DNA of 64,000 nt from Chrysaora quinquecirrha (GCA_014526335.1 JACTAT010000032.1:10546152-10610151), one strand, 5' to 3'; counted from the stretch's first letter, positions 23,301-35,223 are shown. Made by a program: numbers and translations. Notes: generated by a model from the sequence alone, not told the origin.

Positions 23301-26300
23301 TATTTTGCCTCCACTTACTTCAAACTCCAGTCCTCCAAAACACCTCATTCTAACACTTCGCTGACTATGAAAGTGTTAGCAAATTACCATGGCAATATTT
23401 TATTTTTTAGCGTATTTTTTGTAAAAGTAGGCGGCAACCAGAAACAGCATTTTCTAGCAAACAAACTTTAAAACTTCAGGGACACCAAGGGATGCGTTCT
23501 TTTGAAACTTTTATCTCTTCTGAATTCTGAGAAAAGTAGACTTGGGAGAATTCTGATCCCATTCTGATTCCAGATGCCAAAATAACGAACTTGTTTAAAA
23601 GTGGAAGACCCTGAGCAATGGCTTTGAAAATATTTGCACACTATCTACGGTTTCCAAATAATCGGTTCGCAATCCCACATACGCCATTCTAAGCGAATAT
23701 GTAAATATATGCAGTATATTATGAATAATATATTAACATCTATCAAGTAAATATACAAATTTATATCCTTAATTAATAAATATAAATGAGTTGAAATATA
23801 TATATATGTAGCTATTGTGCTGAAAAGGGCTCAACATAACCGAAGCACAAAAAGTTAAACTAGAGGAGAGCCATGGGCTGTATGACTTGGTGAGTTACTC
23901 GGTGATTTCATGGAGCTCTATAGCTAAGTGGAAACATTGTTGGCTCTTTGCTGGTCAAGCAGTTCAGGTTCGAGTCCCACCTACTGTGGTACGCCACTTG
24001 GGGAAAAATCTATACTAGTGTTCCCCATTCATGAAAAATATATTTGAATATGTATGGTGCTGAAGAAGGCTCAACATAGCCGAAACACAGAAAAGTTAAA
24101 CGGGAGGGGAGCCTTGGACTGTATGACTTGAAGAGGTACAGGCGATTTCATTGAGCTCTGTAGCTCAGTTGATTAGCTCTTTGGTCATGCACCCCAGGTT
24201 CGAGTCCCACCTATTGTAGTACACCACTTGGGGAAAATCTATCGTAATGTTCGACATTCATGACAGATATGCTTAAAAACATAAAAATAAGGAACAGAAT
24301 AAAAATTCATGGTTATAAACTTGACTTAAGATCAGCAAAACAAAAATATCTTTGTTATCTTCAATTACAAGCTTTATCAATATAACATTTTATTTGTAAA
24401 TATGTACTTAATGAACATAAATATAAGCAAAGCAATAAAAATAAAGGGTCTTTATATGTTTCTGTTGTGCAATTTGTAAATATCAATTTCATCTTTTACA
24501 GGCTCGAATGTCGATGGTCTAGATTCATACGCCAAACGTAAAGGCAAAGAGACAGTTAAAATTCGTAAGTAAAATCATTGGTTTGTTTCTTCCTTTATCG
24601 GTCATCTTAATTCCGAGCATTATAGACTTCAGCTTATCATTCAGACACAGCCAAATTTGAAGAGAGCCTTGGATTACATGACTTTTAGAGTTACTCCACA
24701 TTTTCATTTGTTCGAGTCGCATCAACTGTGGTCTGTTACTAAAAAGTCCATCGTAATGTTTGTCATTCAAGAAAAAATTAAAAAGAGTTATTGTAGCTGA
24801 AACACAGAGCAAACTTTGAAGGGAGCCTTTGATGGTAGGAGATACTCGGCAATGGCATCTGGCTGTTTATAGCTCAGTAGACGTGTTGTTAGCTCTGTCA
24901 TCATACGGTCCCAGTTAGATTCCCGTCAAATGTGCTATGCTACTTGTAGAAAAATCCATCATAGTGTCAAGTAAAATTTGTCTTAAACAATAAAAGCAAA
25001 TAGGACAAGAGCATTTAGTAACCAGAATGGCTCTTTGCTCTTTAATCATGCGTCGAGATTTGATTCCCATAAATTGTCGTATGCTATTCATAGAAAAAGT
25101 TGCCTTGGTGTGCTATTCAACAAAATATAAGTAAATTTGTATGGCACTAAAAACGGCTAAGGTTCATCAAAAACACGTAGCCAAATGGGAGGAGAGCCTT
25201 GGTTTGAATGAATTGGAGAGTTATTCGAGAATTTTTTTTCGGTCTTTTTTGGAATAGAATTGTCGTTGGCTCTCAAAATCAACGAATCCATTACCGACAA
25301 GAAGGTACACCGTTGTCAGACGTGGGACGGATCTTATCCATAACACTTGTGCTTCATTTTGTATTAGATCTGATTATTAATTAGCTTTTGAAGTGATAAA
25401 TTTTTTTGAATTTTAGCTGGAAAAGCAAAGCCACCTTCGTCACCAAAACAGCTTCATTCATCATTATCAAAACAGCCACGACCGTCCTACGTGCCACTGC
25501 ATCTACCACCATTCCCGGATGTACATGCCTATATCAAAACACCGGTGAGTAATTGACTTAACTTTAAAATCTTTGTTATGTTTTATATTGTTTAATACGT
25601 TTCATATAATATTATTTAATAATGTTTAATATTCTTTGTTGAAAAACATATGTATGTGTCATTATCAGTGGATGGATAAAACAGGAGCAAAAACAGAATA
25701 CACCATCTTTTAGCAAGGAAGTTGACTCAGGACCAGCCCTCAACGTTGCTGATATTACCTATACGATTTCACAGTGTACAGAAAAGCGTTCAACTGTAAC
25801 GGAGTGCCAGACTAGCTCTTATCTTTACTTAACGCAACGTTAATCTCACGTACATCTCCACATAAATCCCAACAACCTATTTCCATGCTCTCCACTCTAA
25901 AATTCTCGCCACATTTTACACGCGTTAAAATTCAATTACACTATCAGCCTCGTTCTCAACATTAATGCTACCTAACTCACACTTCACACAAACTTCCTCC
26001 AAAGAAAATATGCCTAGCTGCTAATTTTGCATTGAAAATCAGGCATATTTTGGGTGTGGCATTAGATTTTCTCTAGCTCTAAATGACCTTCCTCCAGTCA
26101 ATGACTGTGTGATCGTAACGTGTTCCTGACTCTGTGATTGCAGGACATGAAATTCAATTTCTTGTATTTATCCCCTATTGCATATGGTATTATTATTCTA
26201 CTACGTCAGGCTTACAATATCAACTTTAAACGCTGTTATGTTTTTTCTGCTTGCTTATTCGCACAGACATTGAGAAAACCAGTTACCGAATATAAAGTAA

Positions 26301-27975
26301 TCAGAGAAAAATACGCTGCGCAGAAAAAAGATGTCGAGGACTCTCTCACAAAGTAAGCTACGCACGTAATTGTCACATATTTACGTCATTTGTTTTGTCA
26401 GTTATATTATTATGTTATTTCTGCTTAACTCTGCCCCACACATTTTCATCTCAAGTCGTCTTGTTTGTGTTGGTCATTACGTCACGTCTTGACGTCACTA
26501 GTTTTGTGATGTCTGCCTCAGTCATTGCGTCACACATTGATGTCACAAATAGTGCGTTATTAACGTTAGTCACTACTTACCTAGTTATGTTGTGTTAGTA
26601 GCTAGTTATGTTATGTTTCAACGTCAGCCATTACATCATAGATTAACACCACTGTTCATGTTTGCCTACGTCATTAACTGAATAAGGTGTGAATATCAAA
26701 CATTTAAATCATTATTATGTCACACTTCTCCGTATATCGCAGATACTACCATTTTGTTGTTTTGCATTAAAATCACTATTTATGGTAAAATCAACCTCGT
26801 TCAAGCAAGCCCAACGTAATTCATTTGGCATACATATTATGTCAAGTACCTATATATTTCCATGATTTCAGATTTATGGCAAGAACTAGACCAGCAGAAA
26901 CAAAGATTTTTAATTCAATCGATGTCGCTAAATATCCACGTATGTACAAGTTTTACCAACTTTTTTAATCATCATAACATAACTTTTACATCAAGAAATC
27001 GGACTTGTAACTGCCATGAACTGATAATTGCCAGGACTTCTAGCGATCGGATAAAATAGCATATTCCACTAAGTATACGTCAAGAATTTGTTATTGGAAG
27101 AGAAAAATCACTTTGCATCTCAAAACTGGCTCAAAATAATTGACAAAGTGAGGTTATTGTTTAATATAGAGATTCTGGAACCTGTCTTAACAAAAGGGCC
27201 GGTTTTGTTGCCAGAGTTTGTGGTTTCACTTGGAATCTAGCTTATTCATTATCTCAATGAGATCAGGGTTCGAGCCCCAGCTACGGTGGCCTCACAGCCA
27301 GTTTCAAGGTCTTGATTAGGTAACCTACTACTGAGATCCTAGCTACTGGCTCTCAATACACCATTTCTCTTTACTATTCACCTTGTTCTTTTAGCAACTT
27401 CGCCATTACTTTGTAGTTTATTAGTTTATTAGTTACCCCTTTATATTTCTTCAAATTCCATCGTTTCTGTTTATTTCTGAGGGGTGTAACAGCTTTTTAT
27501 AGAGAGTGTGGTGCTGTAAAATTTGCGATAGGTTTTGCACTCCGCTGCTTCGACTCCATGGGATAATGTTCCATTTTACATGCATGTAAGCAAAGTTATG
27601 TATTTCATTAGATGTATAGTAATACAATGCCAAAGAGAGGTTGAGGCAAAAAAACAAGATTTGACACACTAAGGCCTTTCAAACTAATGTTCTCATCAGA
27701 GTGTGATTTGCAATTTAGAGCTAAGAGCATTTTGAATCGCGATTTCAAAGTTTGTATGCTTGAAGCATGTTCTTTGTTTTTCAGTGGTTGGGCATGAGGA
27801 CCTATCTGTGCCATATTTGAAAGCATTGGTGCCTACTGAGGAAGACCAGAGTACAACAGAGAACCAAGAGACAAAAAAACTCGATGAGGATTATTTTAGA
27901 GACAACCAAGAATCGTTAAAAGAAATTGCTGATAACCCATATATGAAGACACCAAGGAAAGCCAAGGTACGATAA
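20388..27975 (+). CDS. taf8: TFIID subunit TAF8
   Basis: Subunit of general transcription factor TFIID; its histone fold pairs with TAF10 in the nucleus. Seven exons join in phase to 258 residues: 20388-20529, 20845-20943, 24502-24564, 25417-25544, 26267-26352, 26872-26939 and 27785-27975. The histone fold spans roughly residues 12-80 (KALLHAVSILCKEEGF, LALETLTEILQS, LTEIATCSREYCELCHRTYP, VKMALIDLG). The TAF8 C-terminal signature follows: a proline-rich stretch, LPPFPDVHAYIKTP, then EYKVIREKYAAQKKDVEDSL, LSVPYLKALVP and the terminal NPYMKTPRKAKVR. The human protein is about 50 residues longer, mostly in variable linkers. Intron 2 (3.6 kb) hosts an F-box gene on the other strand; introns 2 and 3 carry SINE arrays. 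The last exon could splice on at GCCAAG/GTACGA, but the stop three codons later suits the usual C-terminus. Confidence 0.95.
21415..22998 (-). CDS. Intronless F-box protein nested in TAF8 intron 2
   Basis: 527 residues in one exon. An F-box lies near residues 28-75 (LMDLDDFSLGIMVSYL, then FNSISRTCKRLKSITDE). F-box proteins are usually substrate adaptors of SCF ubiquitin ligases. The remainder is not a WD40 or LRR array; it contains repeated beta-rich stretches such as IEVSVIENHN, KIKIKAYLNGKCILIYK and IKFQFALNDECICEWK, suggesting a substrate-binding beta domain I cannot name. Residues around 193-206 are an aspartate run encoded by a CAT/ATC microsatellite (22380-22430). It lies wholly inside the TAF8 intron in antisense and lacks introns, so an origin as a retrogene is possible. 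Confidence 0.75.
   Translation of the reverse strand: MMDTRPEFPDVGKMNIENELASSEEIGLMDLDDFSLGIMVSYLDFKAFNSISRTCKRLKSITDERQSWNNSVLFLRISRLIQNAWFEGWFDEKGKCLKKYPNCNLGNLIKEGLRLGQNLSALSPRNAKFNLKENGPVVFKVLSFLTQFKTEEIHNYPQSTWLIRRKKSTFRLPCGEMMIEVSVIENHNKGNPVDDDDDDDEDDDDDVHEGEDQEGHDDEIYGKIKIKAYLNGKCILIYKTSNYEEPYELVNSDTEDVKISNDPSSLQPIINIITQSLPKITKKLKIDWVMGLLLSFPFKSLNPTNMLYFEEREDNAEPKWDKYFEKLSEKRKNCIEQYDKISQKYIKGIDAEHEDESSKLVHYLSVLLDKKSGFYPYVDHCYHASAKVGFDLLLANEAVVRCLLRRVDFMEYTNQNMFECMINIRLLEGNVLHVKSYLAEETMVDATEIKFQFALNDECICEWKTNGLFQPNQNFSGLSSITRLIQDCVNVDLEKCESDKTLTDKLTAKFFFSLVKGLSKGSTGVFR
22999..24501. other. Rest of TAF8 intron 2, with tRNA-SINE units
   Basis: Upstream side of the nested F-box gene, a G-rich run near 23211-23230, then SINE family 2 units from 23815. 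No other gene seen. Confidence 0.5.
23815..24265 (+). mobile_element. tRNA-derived SINE family 2, two tandem units
   Basis: Two units about 240 bp apart, each with GCTCAACATA, AGTTAAAC, GGAGCC then GTATGACTTG, TAGCTCAGTTG (A-box-like) and AGGTTCGAGTCCCACCT (perfect B box), ending in GCCACTTGGGGAAAA or the like. Head-to-tail, both sense to TAF8. Confidence 0.8.
24655..25290 (+). mobile_element. tRNA-derived SINE family 2, degenerate units in TAF8 intron 3
   Basis: At least three decayed units (about 24655-24780, 24785-24970 and 25010-25290) keep AGAGCCTTGG, GTTGGCTCT and B-box remnants such as TAGATTCCCG and GAGATTTGATTCCC. Older than the pair upstream. Confidence 0.6.
27197..27370 (+). mobile_element. 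tRNA-derived SINE, family 1, copy 2
   Basis: B box GGTTCGAGCCCC, then AGCTACGGTGGCCTCACAGC, GGTCTTGATTAGGTAAC, CTGAGATCCTAGC and ACACCATTTCTC. The A-box half is diverged. In TAF8 intron 6. Confidence 0.75.
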
Positions 27976-29125
27976 ACGTGAGTAGTTAATAACTTTGACT
28001 TTATAGAATTTATTCATGTATTTTAAGAATGACCAAGTCCAAGTAAGTCCAAGTGGTGATCGAGCCTGATTTGCAAACTGTGGTTGTGGATTCGAATCCT
28101 TCCACTGTCAAACTCGTCATGAAGTGTGAGGAGAGTCGATATCTCTATGTAATTCCAGGTGAAAGGCAAAAGGAATCACGAGGTGTGGTCACATTGAGAG
28201 GAAGGACTGGGGTCGCACTGCTTATAACCCATGGCTATTCAGTTTAGTGGTCTCTGTGCTAGGCACACCTGTGCCTTAATAGCAATTGTAATAGATAGCA
28301 AGTGTATGTGGCTATTGATCTATCATCTATCCATTCATTTAATCTATCTGTTCACTCTGATACAATTGATATGGATTCCCTCTGGAGCCAGTTATTACCG
28401 AATGATGCTTGGCATCGAAAAATCCGACAGAAGAAGAAACGAGTGCATTCTAAAATAAACAAATAGAAGGAGCTTACCAGACTTGCTCACAACTACCGGC
28501 CCAGAGACCTTTTGATAATACATTCAACCGGTCTACTTTATACCCGACCGACAACACATGAAAGCAACCCGTAAAGCAATCCACAATTAATCATTGTTGA
28601 GAATATCTAAAAGATGAATGGGCAAGGAGTTGAAGAACTTAGATATCTAGCGGCAGAATCCTTACTAGGCAAGGCAAGCTTATGTTGGGATACGATACAA
28701 ATGACACAAGATTGGTGTAGATTTGATCTTTATTTAAAAGGCTATCTATCCAACAAAGTTCACGGAAAGTGTCAATCGTTAATTTGAAGATCATCATGGA
28801 GTTGCTGGAATGAAAGGAGACCTCATCTTACCAAATTTGCTGTTTCGTGAGCTAAGAAAAGAATGACGATAAACACATTTCTGTTTTCGAAAAGCATGAA
28901 AATTTCTCCTTGTTTTACGAATTTTTTCTGACAAACAGGAGCGTGGACATATGACTCATGACAACGAAAGGATTATGCAATGCATAATTATTTACATTAT
29001 AAACAAACTACAACAACAAATATATGCAACATTTTTAACAAAAACATAGATACATCAAGAGACTTATTATTCAGTGATGTAAGGACACTAAAATTAACTA
29101 CTGAAACACAATTCCATTTCAAATA
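27976..29125. other. Between the taf8 and F-box gene stops; nothing seen
   Basis: Tail-to-tail intergenic region of 1.15 kb. Short ORFs only, with no recognisable product. Confidence 0.5.
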
Positions 29126-31639
29126 TCATGCCACAGAACCAGCAACAGTACCATATGGATGTGAAAATTTATCATCCATCAACAGATTCAAAACATGTAG
29201 AACTGCAGCTTTGAATTCAGCAGTATCGAATGTTCCATCACGTGCACTAAGACTGCTCTCTGTTGTAGTTGTTGTCTCATCCTCATCTGCAGATTCACCT
29301 CCAGATTCAACTTGTGCCGTATGCGATGATGCTTCCATTGAAACGTTCACTTGGAACCAACCTAGGATCAAACAGAGGTTAAATCAAAAATGAAATGCTG
29401 TATTTAGCGCCAGTCGCTGGGATCTTAGTATGAGGTTAACTTATCGAGACCTATACCCTGGCTGTGGCACTACCGTAGCTTGGGCTCAAACCCTGAACTC
29501 GCTGAGCTTCTGACACCACAAGTCAACTGGAGTAGACCATGACACTACAGCACCTTTTGAGAATGAGGAACAGAAGGCATCGAAAGAACAGTAAGACTTC
29601 TATGCTTAACTACCAAGCATCATAAGGAAATTTCAAAGAAAATGCATTGAAATAAAGATACCATTACCATTGTAATCTTGCAGCATCATGATGCCACCTG
29701 TCTTCTTATGCAGCATTTTGACAGACCAAACTGAAGAGTCATTCATGCTTCTATACATGGAGCAATTCAAATCAAACAGACATATCAGACGATATATTGC
29801 AAGGCAGGAAGGAATTGGTTCAAATCTGTGCTCAAGTTCAAAACCATCTGCTGATGAAAAGAACTGTGCGTTTGCTGTCTTAATGTTTTCGTTGCTAAGG
29901 AATAAAGGTTGAGATCCTTCATTTGCTTGTGATGCTGTGGAAGGCCCAGGAGAGAGGAAAGATTCTGGTGGTTTTGCTCTGGAAGAATCTTTTAGCTTTG
30001 ATGGAAATGTAGGGTTAGAAAGGAATGGTCGTTTTATGGGTAGGTTGTCATCTGAGATATCCAGATTTGATTCTGACTGCATTGAAACATCTGAGCTGGA
30101 TCTGCTATGGCTAAAACCATAAGAACAACTTGGAATATTTGACAGATCTTGTGAACTGGTATTTCTGTCACTTGGGAAGTACCAACAGCCTTCGACGCTG
30201 CTAAACAACACAGGCAAAGTGTTTGAGACAGATTTATGTGTGACCATCCAGCCATCAGATACAGATGCTTGTATAGAATGCTGCTCTTCGATATCAAAAC
30301 TGTGAGTTGTGACAATGAAATATTCACAATTTGATGAGTAACCTGTGTCCGTTGTGTCACATTCTGAATCAACATCACTCTCCTTCTCACTCCTCTCTGA
30401 GTCTTCAGTATCACTCAGAATACTGCTAGAGCTTGATTGCCTTGAAAAACAATGCCTATCAAATGAAAAGGACTGACAGCTACTTATCCGTGGTATTGGA
30501 GAGGTTAATGGGCTTAGTACACTGCCCTGTAGTTTGCTTCTAAGTGGCTTGCTTTCTGGTAGATTTGAATCATTGTTATCAAATGGGTCATTTGGGGATT
30601 TGTGTCTTTCGGGCAACTTATCCAACCCTGATACTGTGATATTCTGACAACTTGAACTGAGCATTTTAATTTTTCTTTTTCTCCTCTCACGTCTTTCCAC
30701 TTGAATTTCTGGCCGTGGCATTCCTCCGGCACTGGCACAAGCCAGATACCTGTTTGCATTTGATACATTTAAATGCATCCCAAGAGGATGCATCATGAAG
30801 TGCTGATGTGATAACAGATCCAGCAACTCTAAGGCATCATTACGATAAATGGTATCCTTCGGCATGCCATTTGAGAAAGTCGTATTCATTGCAGCCTTCC
30901 AGTCGTAGATCTCGAATATCTTGCCAGTTTCTTGATGCTTTAATCGGAACCTCCAAATGCGATAGAACGTCAGGCCATCTTCTGCAGTGGCATATGCCTT
31001 AAAAAGGCACAACCATCTATATAGCACAAGGCAACTTGGAATAACTTGGTATGTTCTGATGTGTCTTATTTTCTTATTTCTTCTGACTGCCTTGAGTTTT
31101 TGTGATGGGAACAGATCCCTCATGTACCCTCTTCTACGGTCAAGGAATACCCATTTCAGTTGGTTGATATCATAGTATAGTTCTGCATTTTTATCGAATG
31201 ATTGACTGCTTGGGTCGTCCATCTCGTATGGAAAGACTTGAAGCCATTTTTGAGACACAGTTGCCATTTTCTCAAACATTGCTTGTCTTAGCTCTGCAGA
31301 GATTAGCTCGTCCTCCACCGTTTTGCAGCTTATAAAATACTTCATGTTATCAGGAGAGAACCATGATTTTGAGTGCAACTCGACAAAGACATTACGCCAT
31401 TGTAAATTTCCTACACTAACATTTTTATACAGAAATCTTTGCGAAGGCCATTTCAACAGAACTTGTCTTCTCCACAGCTCTGGCGATTTTGAAACGCGAC
31501 GCCATTGCTTACAAACGAGTGAAACTGCCGTCAAGTTTGTCGCATTTAAATATCCAAATATATTTACAAGTACTTCGTCAAGAAATACTTGATTTTTCTC
31601 CATGATCTTTTCGAAAAACTTCAACTCAACTTTTCCCAC
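29126..31639 (-). CDS. F-box protein with a duplicated C-terminal module
   Basis: Two exons, 31639-29668 and 29361-29126, join in phase 1 to 735 residues. The F-box lies at about residues 15-60 (VFLDEVLVNIFGYLNATNLT, then VCKQWRRVSKSPELW), so it is probably an SCF ubiquitin ligase adaptor. A first module (about 200-305) starts IPSCLVLYRWLCLF, has a tryptophan-rich strand with HQETGKIFEIYDW, and ends in a helix with HPLG. A Ser-rich linker of about 300 residues follows. The second module (609-735) repeats the plan: IPSCLAIYRLICLF, then HKKTGGIMMLQDYNG, then VLHVLNLLMDDKFSHPYG. The second half of that module is supplied only by exon 2. FBXO15 is one candidate relative, but I cannot confirm it. 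SINE family 1 copy 3 sits in the intron. Confidence 0.75.
29401..29556 (-). mobile_element. tRNA-derived SINE, family 1, copy 3
   Basis: Reverse orientation: TTAGCGCCAGTCGCTGGGAT, then GGCTCAAACCC (B-box complement, decayed) and CACCACAAGTCAACTGGA. Inside the F-box gene intron. Confidence 0.8.
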
Positions 31640-32213
31640 AAATTTTCTTTATTTACAAACATTACAAAGTGCGACATACTCACGTGCCTACAGACAGAGC
31701 CATTGCTCCTAAACGGAAGTGCGTCACGGCACGTGATGCGCAATGATTGAAGAGTCGAATGCGCGTTTCCTCCCACCCATACTAGCTTTGCGCATGCGGA
31801 TCAGAGAATTTTTATCAAAATAGTTTTAACAGTTTAAACAGTTTCGATGCCAAAATCAGCTGTTGCGCTGCCACCACAAAACAAAGGTATGCTCAACGAT
31901 TTTTAATCTTGCAAGTGTAACAGTGTGTAACACAGAAGCAGTATTTTCAATGAATCGCGTTGATCCGTTATAGTTTAATTGTCTGTTTGTTAAGGACCCC
32001 ATAAACTGTGAAGTGCTACGGTATATGGGTGTGATTGATGACATCATCACAACATCAAGGAGATCAGACTGAAGTGGAGACCACATCACACAAAACAATT
32101 CCTGTCGTCTGGTGACTAACGTTGCTAAATGCCTGTTTTGCACTCCTGCCAACTGTGATAATCTTTCTGTGGCAGCTTGCTCTAAGTGATGCAGTGCAAC
32201 TGACTCCAAAAAA

Positions 32214-32271
32214 CTGAAGTTCAACCTACTACTAGTATGTTGTACGATCTATCTAGTAGGTTGAACTTCAG
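32214..32271. repeat. 58-bp perfect-arm hairpin
   Basis: Arms CTGAAGTTCAACCTACTA and its exact complement are separated by about 22 bp. Outside them, GCAGTGC and GCACTGC could extend the stem across a bulge. Confidence 0.8.
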
Positions 32272-32380
32272 CACTGCAATTGTAGCATTGTATTGTGGTA
32301 CTGTATTTTCATAATATATTGTAATAATTTTTACACTCCGCCAGTGAGTAAGTCATTATTTTATATATTGATATTGATAT

Positions 32381-32430
32381 TGAGTACTACTGAGATCCTA
32401 GCAACTGGCGCTAAATACACCATTTCACTT
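32381..32430 (+). mobile_element. tRNA-derived SINE, family 1, 3' tail only (copy 4)
   Basis: Only CTGAGATCCTAGCAACTGGC, GCTAAATACACCATTTCAC and flanks remain. The tRNA-related head is missing, as in a recombined or truncated copy. Confidence 0.65.
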
Positions 32431-32837
32431 TTACCTTCAGTCAAGAGGGTTTAAAATTGCTGAAAAGTAAAAATGTTGATGTTCAATGGCAGTACCCCAA
32501 AAAAGGGGGTCTGACAGGGTAAAAGGTCTGTGGGCTTGTTTACTCTTGTTTGCTTCCCCCCCAAGCCCATTTGAAGGTGCCTACACTGCCTCTCAATGAC
32601 CCTGTTGCAAAATGTAGGCCAGACATGTTGCATTTTTGTAATCCTTGGTACACATTTTAGATCATGTACCTTTGTGTATCCATCAAGTGCTTTTATTGGA
32701 GCCTAATTAAAGGTCTTGAAATCTCAACTTATATACCGGTATCTGGGTTATGGTTTTCAGGTATTAGATTTAAAATGGGTATTTTTGAAAACAGTTAATC
32801 TGAATGTTACCTTTGCAGGTGAAATAGACATCCAGAG

Positions 32838-34178
32838 ATGTTGGTCATTGCATATTTTGCATTATCAATCTTGGCCATTATTGGATTCACCCTACATGTG
32901 AGTTTGAAAAAGACATCAGAGGATGAGGTTGTAATCAATAATTCTTTGTTTCTTGCATTTCAAAGAAAATACTTCAATGTTTATTGCCTAGCGTTATTGG
33001 CAGAATGGTTCCAGGCACCATACCTGTACAGGTTATATAGTTACTATGGTTTTATTGATACACAAATAGCGGTGATTTATGTAAGTGGTTTCGTATCAAG
33101 TGTCCTGTTTGGAGCCTATGCTGGCTTCCTTGCTGATGCATGGGGAAGGAAGAAAGTCTGTGTTCTGTTCACAGTTTTGTATTCAATATGTTGTGTGACA
33201 AAACTATCAAGGAATTACACTGTGTTGATTAGTGGACGAATCATTGGAGGTATATCAACGTCCTTATTGTTTTCTGCATTTGATGCTTGGTATGTTCATG
33301 AACATTCTCAAACAAACGAGTTCCCTCCAGAATGGATTCCATCTACGTTTTCTAAAGCTACCTTCTACAACAGTATCATTGCAATATTCGCTGGAGTCAT
33401 TGCAAATGCTGCTTCGGAATGGTTCGGCTTTGGTCCTGTTGCACCTTTTGTTTTTGCTATTCCGTTCCTTTTTACAGCTGGTATTTTGATCCAACTCACT
33501 TGGGACGAAAATTATGGCAAGAAAGGAAAAGTACTGAAGCCCTGTTGTGAAAGCCTTATGTTTATATTAAGAGACAAGAAAGTCTTTGTTACTGGAGCAG
33601 TTCAAGCATTATTTGAAAGCGTCATGTACATATTTGTGTTTTTATGGACACCCGTTCTTGAGCCTGCAAATCCACCACTTGGGATTGTATTTTCCTCCTT
33701 CATGGCATGTATCATGATCGGTGGAAAGATCTACGAATATCTTAGTTTGCGAAAAATCAGAACAAGCATAATTGTCATAGTTGCAATTTATGGAGCCATG
33801 TTAGCAAATGTTGCTGCTGCCTTGATAAGTGCAAATCACCCACGAAAGACGTTTATTGTTTTCCTGGTATTAGAGGTTCTCTGTGGTATTTACTTCCCTG
33901 CAATTGGGAAACTACGTTATTATACCTTACCAGAAACTCATCATGGTGGAATTTTAAATTGGTTTAGATTGCCACTGAATGCCATTGCTGCTGCAGTACT
34001 TCTTGCATTACACGATACACATAGTCCTCATGGTATCACGGCTTTGTTTGCATTATGTGCTGTTCTGCTTTGTTTTGCTGGACTGGCATCAATTTTATTA
34101 CATCAGATGGCAGTAGATCAAGTTAAGCAAATTGATGAAGAGAACACAAATGAGAAAACTCTGTTACAAAATTCTTAA
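32838..34178 (+). CDS. mfsd5: Molybdate-anion transporter MFSD5
   Basis: Major facilitator superfamily carrier; family members move molybdate across membranes and have about 12 TM segments. 446 residues in one coding exon, against about 450 in human MFSD5. Diagnostic stretches are AEWFQAPYLYRLYSYYGF, then GFLADAWGRKKVCVLF (the MFS loop 2-3 motif), SRNYTVLISGRIIGGISTSL, FSAFDAWYVHEH, EWIPSTFSKA, QALFESVMYIFVFLWTPVLE and HHGGILNWFRLPLNAIAA. The start is the family's usual MLV-AY N-terminus. AATAAA occurs at 34182-34187, four bases past the stop. The tandem duplication to its right begins at 34188, so this gene marks its left edge. Confidence 0.95.
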   Translation: MLVIAYFALSILAIIGFTLHVSLKKTSEDEVVINNSLFLAFQRKYFNVYCLALLAEWFQAPYLYRLYSYYGFIDTQIAVIYVSGFVSSVLFGAYAGFLADAWGRKKVCVLFTVLYSICCVTKLSRNYTVLISGRIIGGISTSLLFSAFDAWYVHEHSQTNEFPPEWIPSTFSKATFYNSIIAIFAGVIANAASEWFGFGPVAPFVFAIPFLFTAGILIQLTWDENYGKKGKVLKPCCESLMFILRDKKVFVTGAVQALFESVMYIFVFLWTPVLEPANPPLGIVFSSFMACIMIGGKIYEYLSLRKIRTSIIVIVAIYGAMLANVAAALISANHPRKTFIVFLVLEVLCGIYFPAIGKLRYYTLPETHHGGILNWFRLPLNAIAAAVLLALHDTHSPHGITALFALCAVLLCFAGLASILLHQMAVDQVKQIDEENTNEKTLLQNS

Positions 34179-35223
34179 ATTAATAAACCAGCATTTTATT
34201 TGTTTGCATTATTACGTTTTCAAAAGGTTTTAATATAAAATGCTAGGTGTGGTAGAAAATCATATTTATTGCTCTGAATGATGTATTACTTAAAAAAAGC
34301 TATGGGAAAACATTCATGATTAACAGAAATTGTTTTGAGACAAGTCACAGAGAAATGTCAATAGAATGAAAGAAATGGAAATACTCGATCTTTCTTCCTC
34401 ATTCTGGAAATACTCTGTCTACCTGCTTACAAGGTATTTGGTAATTATGGTATGTTTTGGCAATTTTTCTTGTTGAATACAAATAAACTAGTTGCTGGAG
34501 ATCTGCGATGGTGGGAAATTTTTCTGGAAAATGGCCGATGTTGTATTAGGTATCTGATCTTCTTCTTGATGCAGTGAAAATAAGAGGAGTCCAGTTATCA
34601 AACACATTTGCCAGTTTCTGGAAAAATTTAACCCAGTCCGTTGCGTCTGACAGCAGGTTTACTGTAGCTCTTGTACCTTAAGAATATTCAGTTAAATAGA
34701 GAATAGAATGAATAGAGAAATATGAATATGCTCTATAACTATGAATAGAGAATATAAAATTAATCTATTGTCATATTTTTGCAACTTGTCTCAAGTTTAA
34801 TGGCCATAATGTTACTGAGAAATTCAGGTGCAATTATAATTTCTAAATATAAAATGTTAGATATTAAAAATATTCTATTATTTAACGTAAAAAAACTTAA
34901 GCTGATTTGGTGAAAACAAGTTACAAAAGTTCAGCAATGCGAAAATCTGTTTTAAAGCTAAAACTAAATAGGCTTTCAAAGTTTCAGTGCGTTATAAAGT
35001 GCACGTCTAACAGGCTGGAAGTCAAATAGCTCAAACTGCAGAGGGTTTGAGAATGAAATGAACCAGAAGGCAATAAATTTACAGCAAACAAGCCTACGAT
35101 TTCCTATCGTCTGGCAGGCCGTATAGTTTTGTGAAGGTTGGTTGTGATGGCACCTTGCAGCTGATGGATAAGATAGGCAATGTGAGCTATTGCTACGACT
35201 CAGGACTTGCTGGGATCCTGTGG

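Larger units (their letters stand above)
31640..32837. promoter_or_regulatory. Head-to-head region between the F-box gene and mfsd5
   Basis: The two genes diverge across 1.2 kb. A TTTGCAG acceptor at 32812-32818, just before the mfsd5 ATG, suggests a 5' UTR intron, whose first exon I could not place. Also holds a 58-bp hairpin and a SINE tail. Confidence 0.45.
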
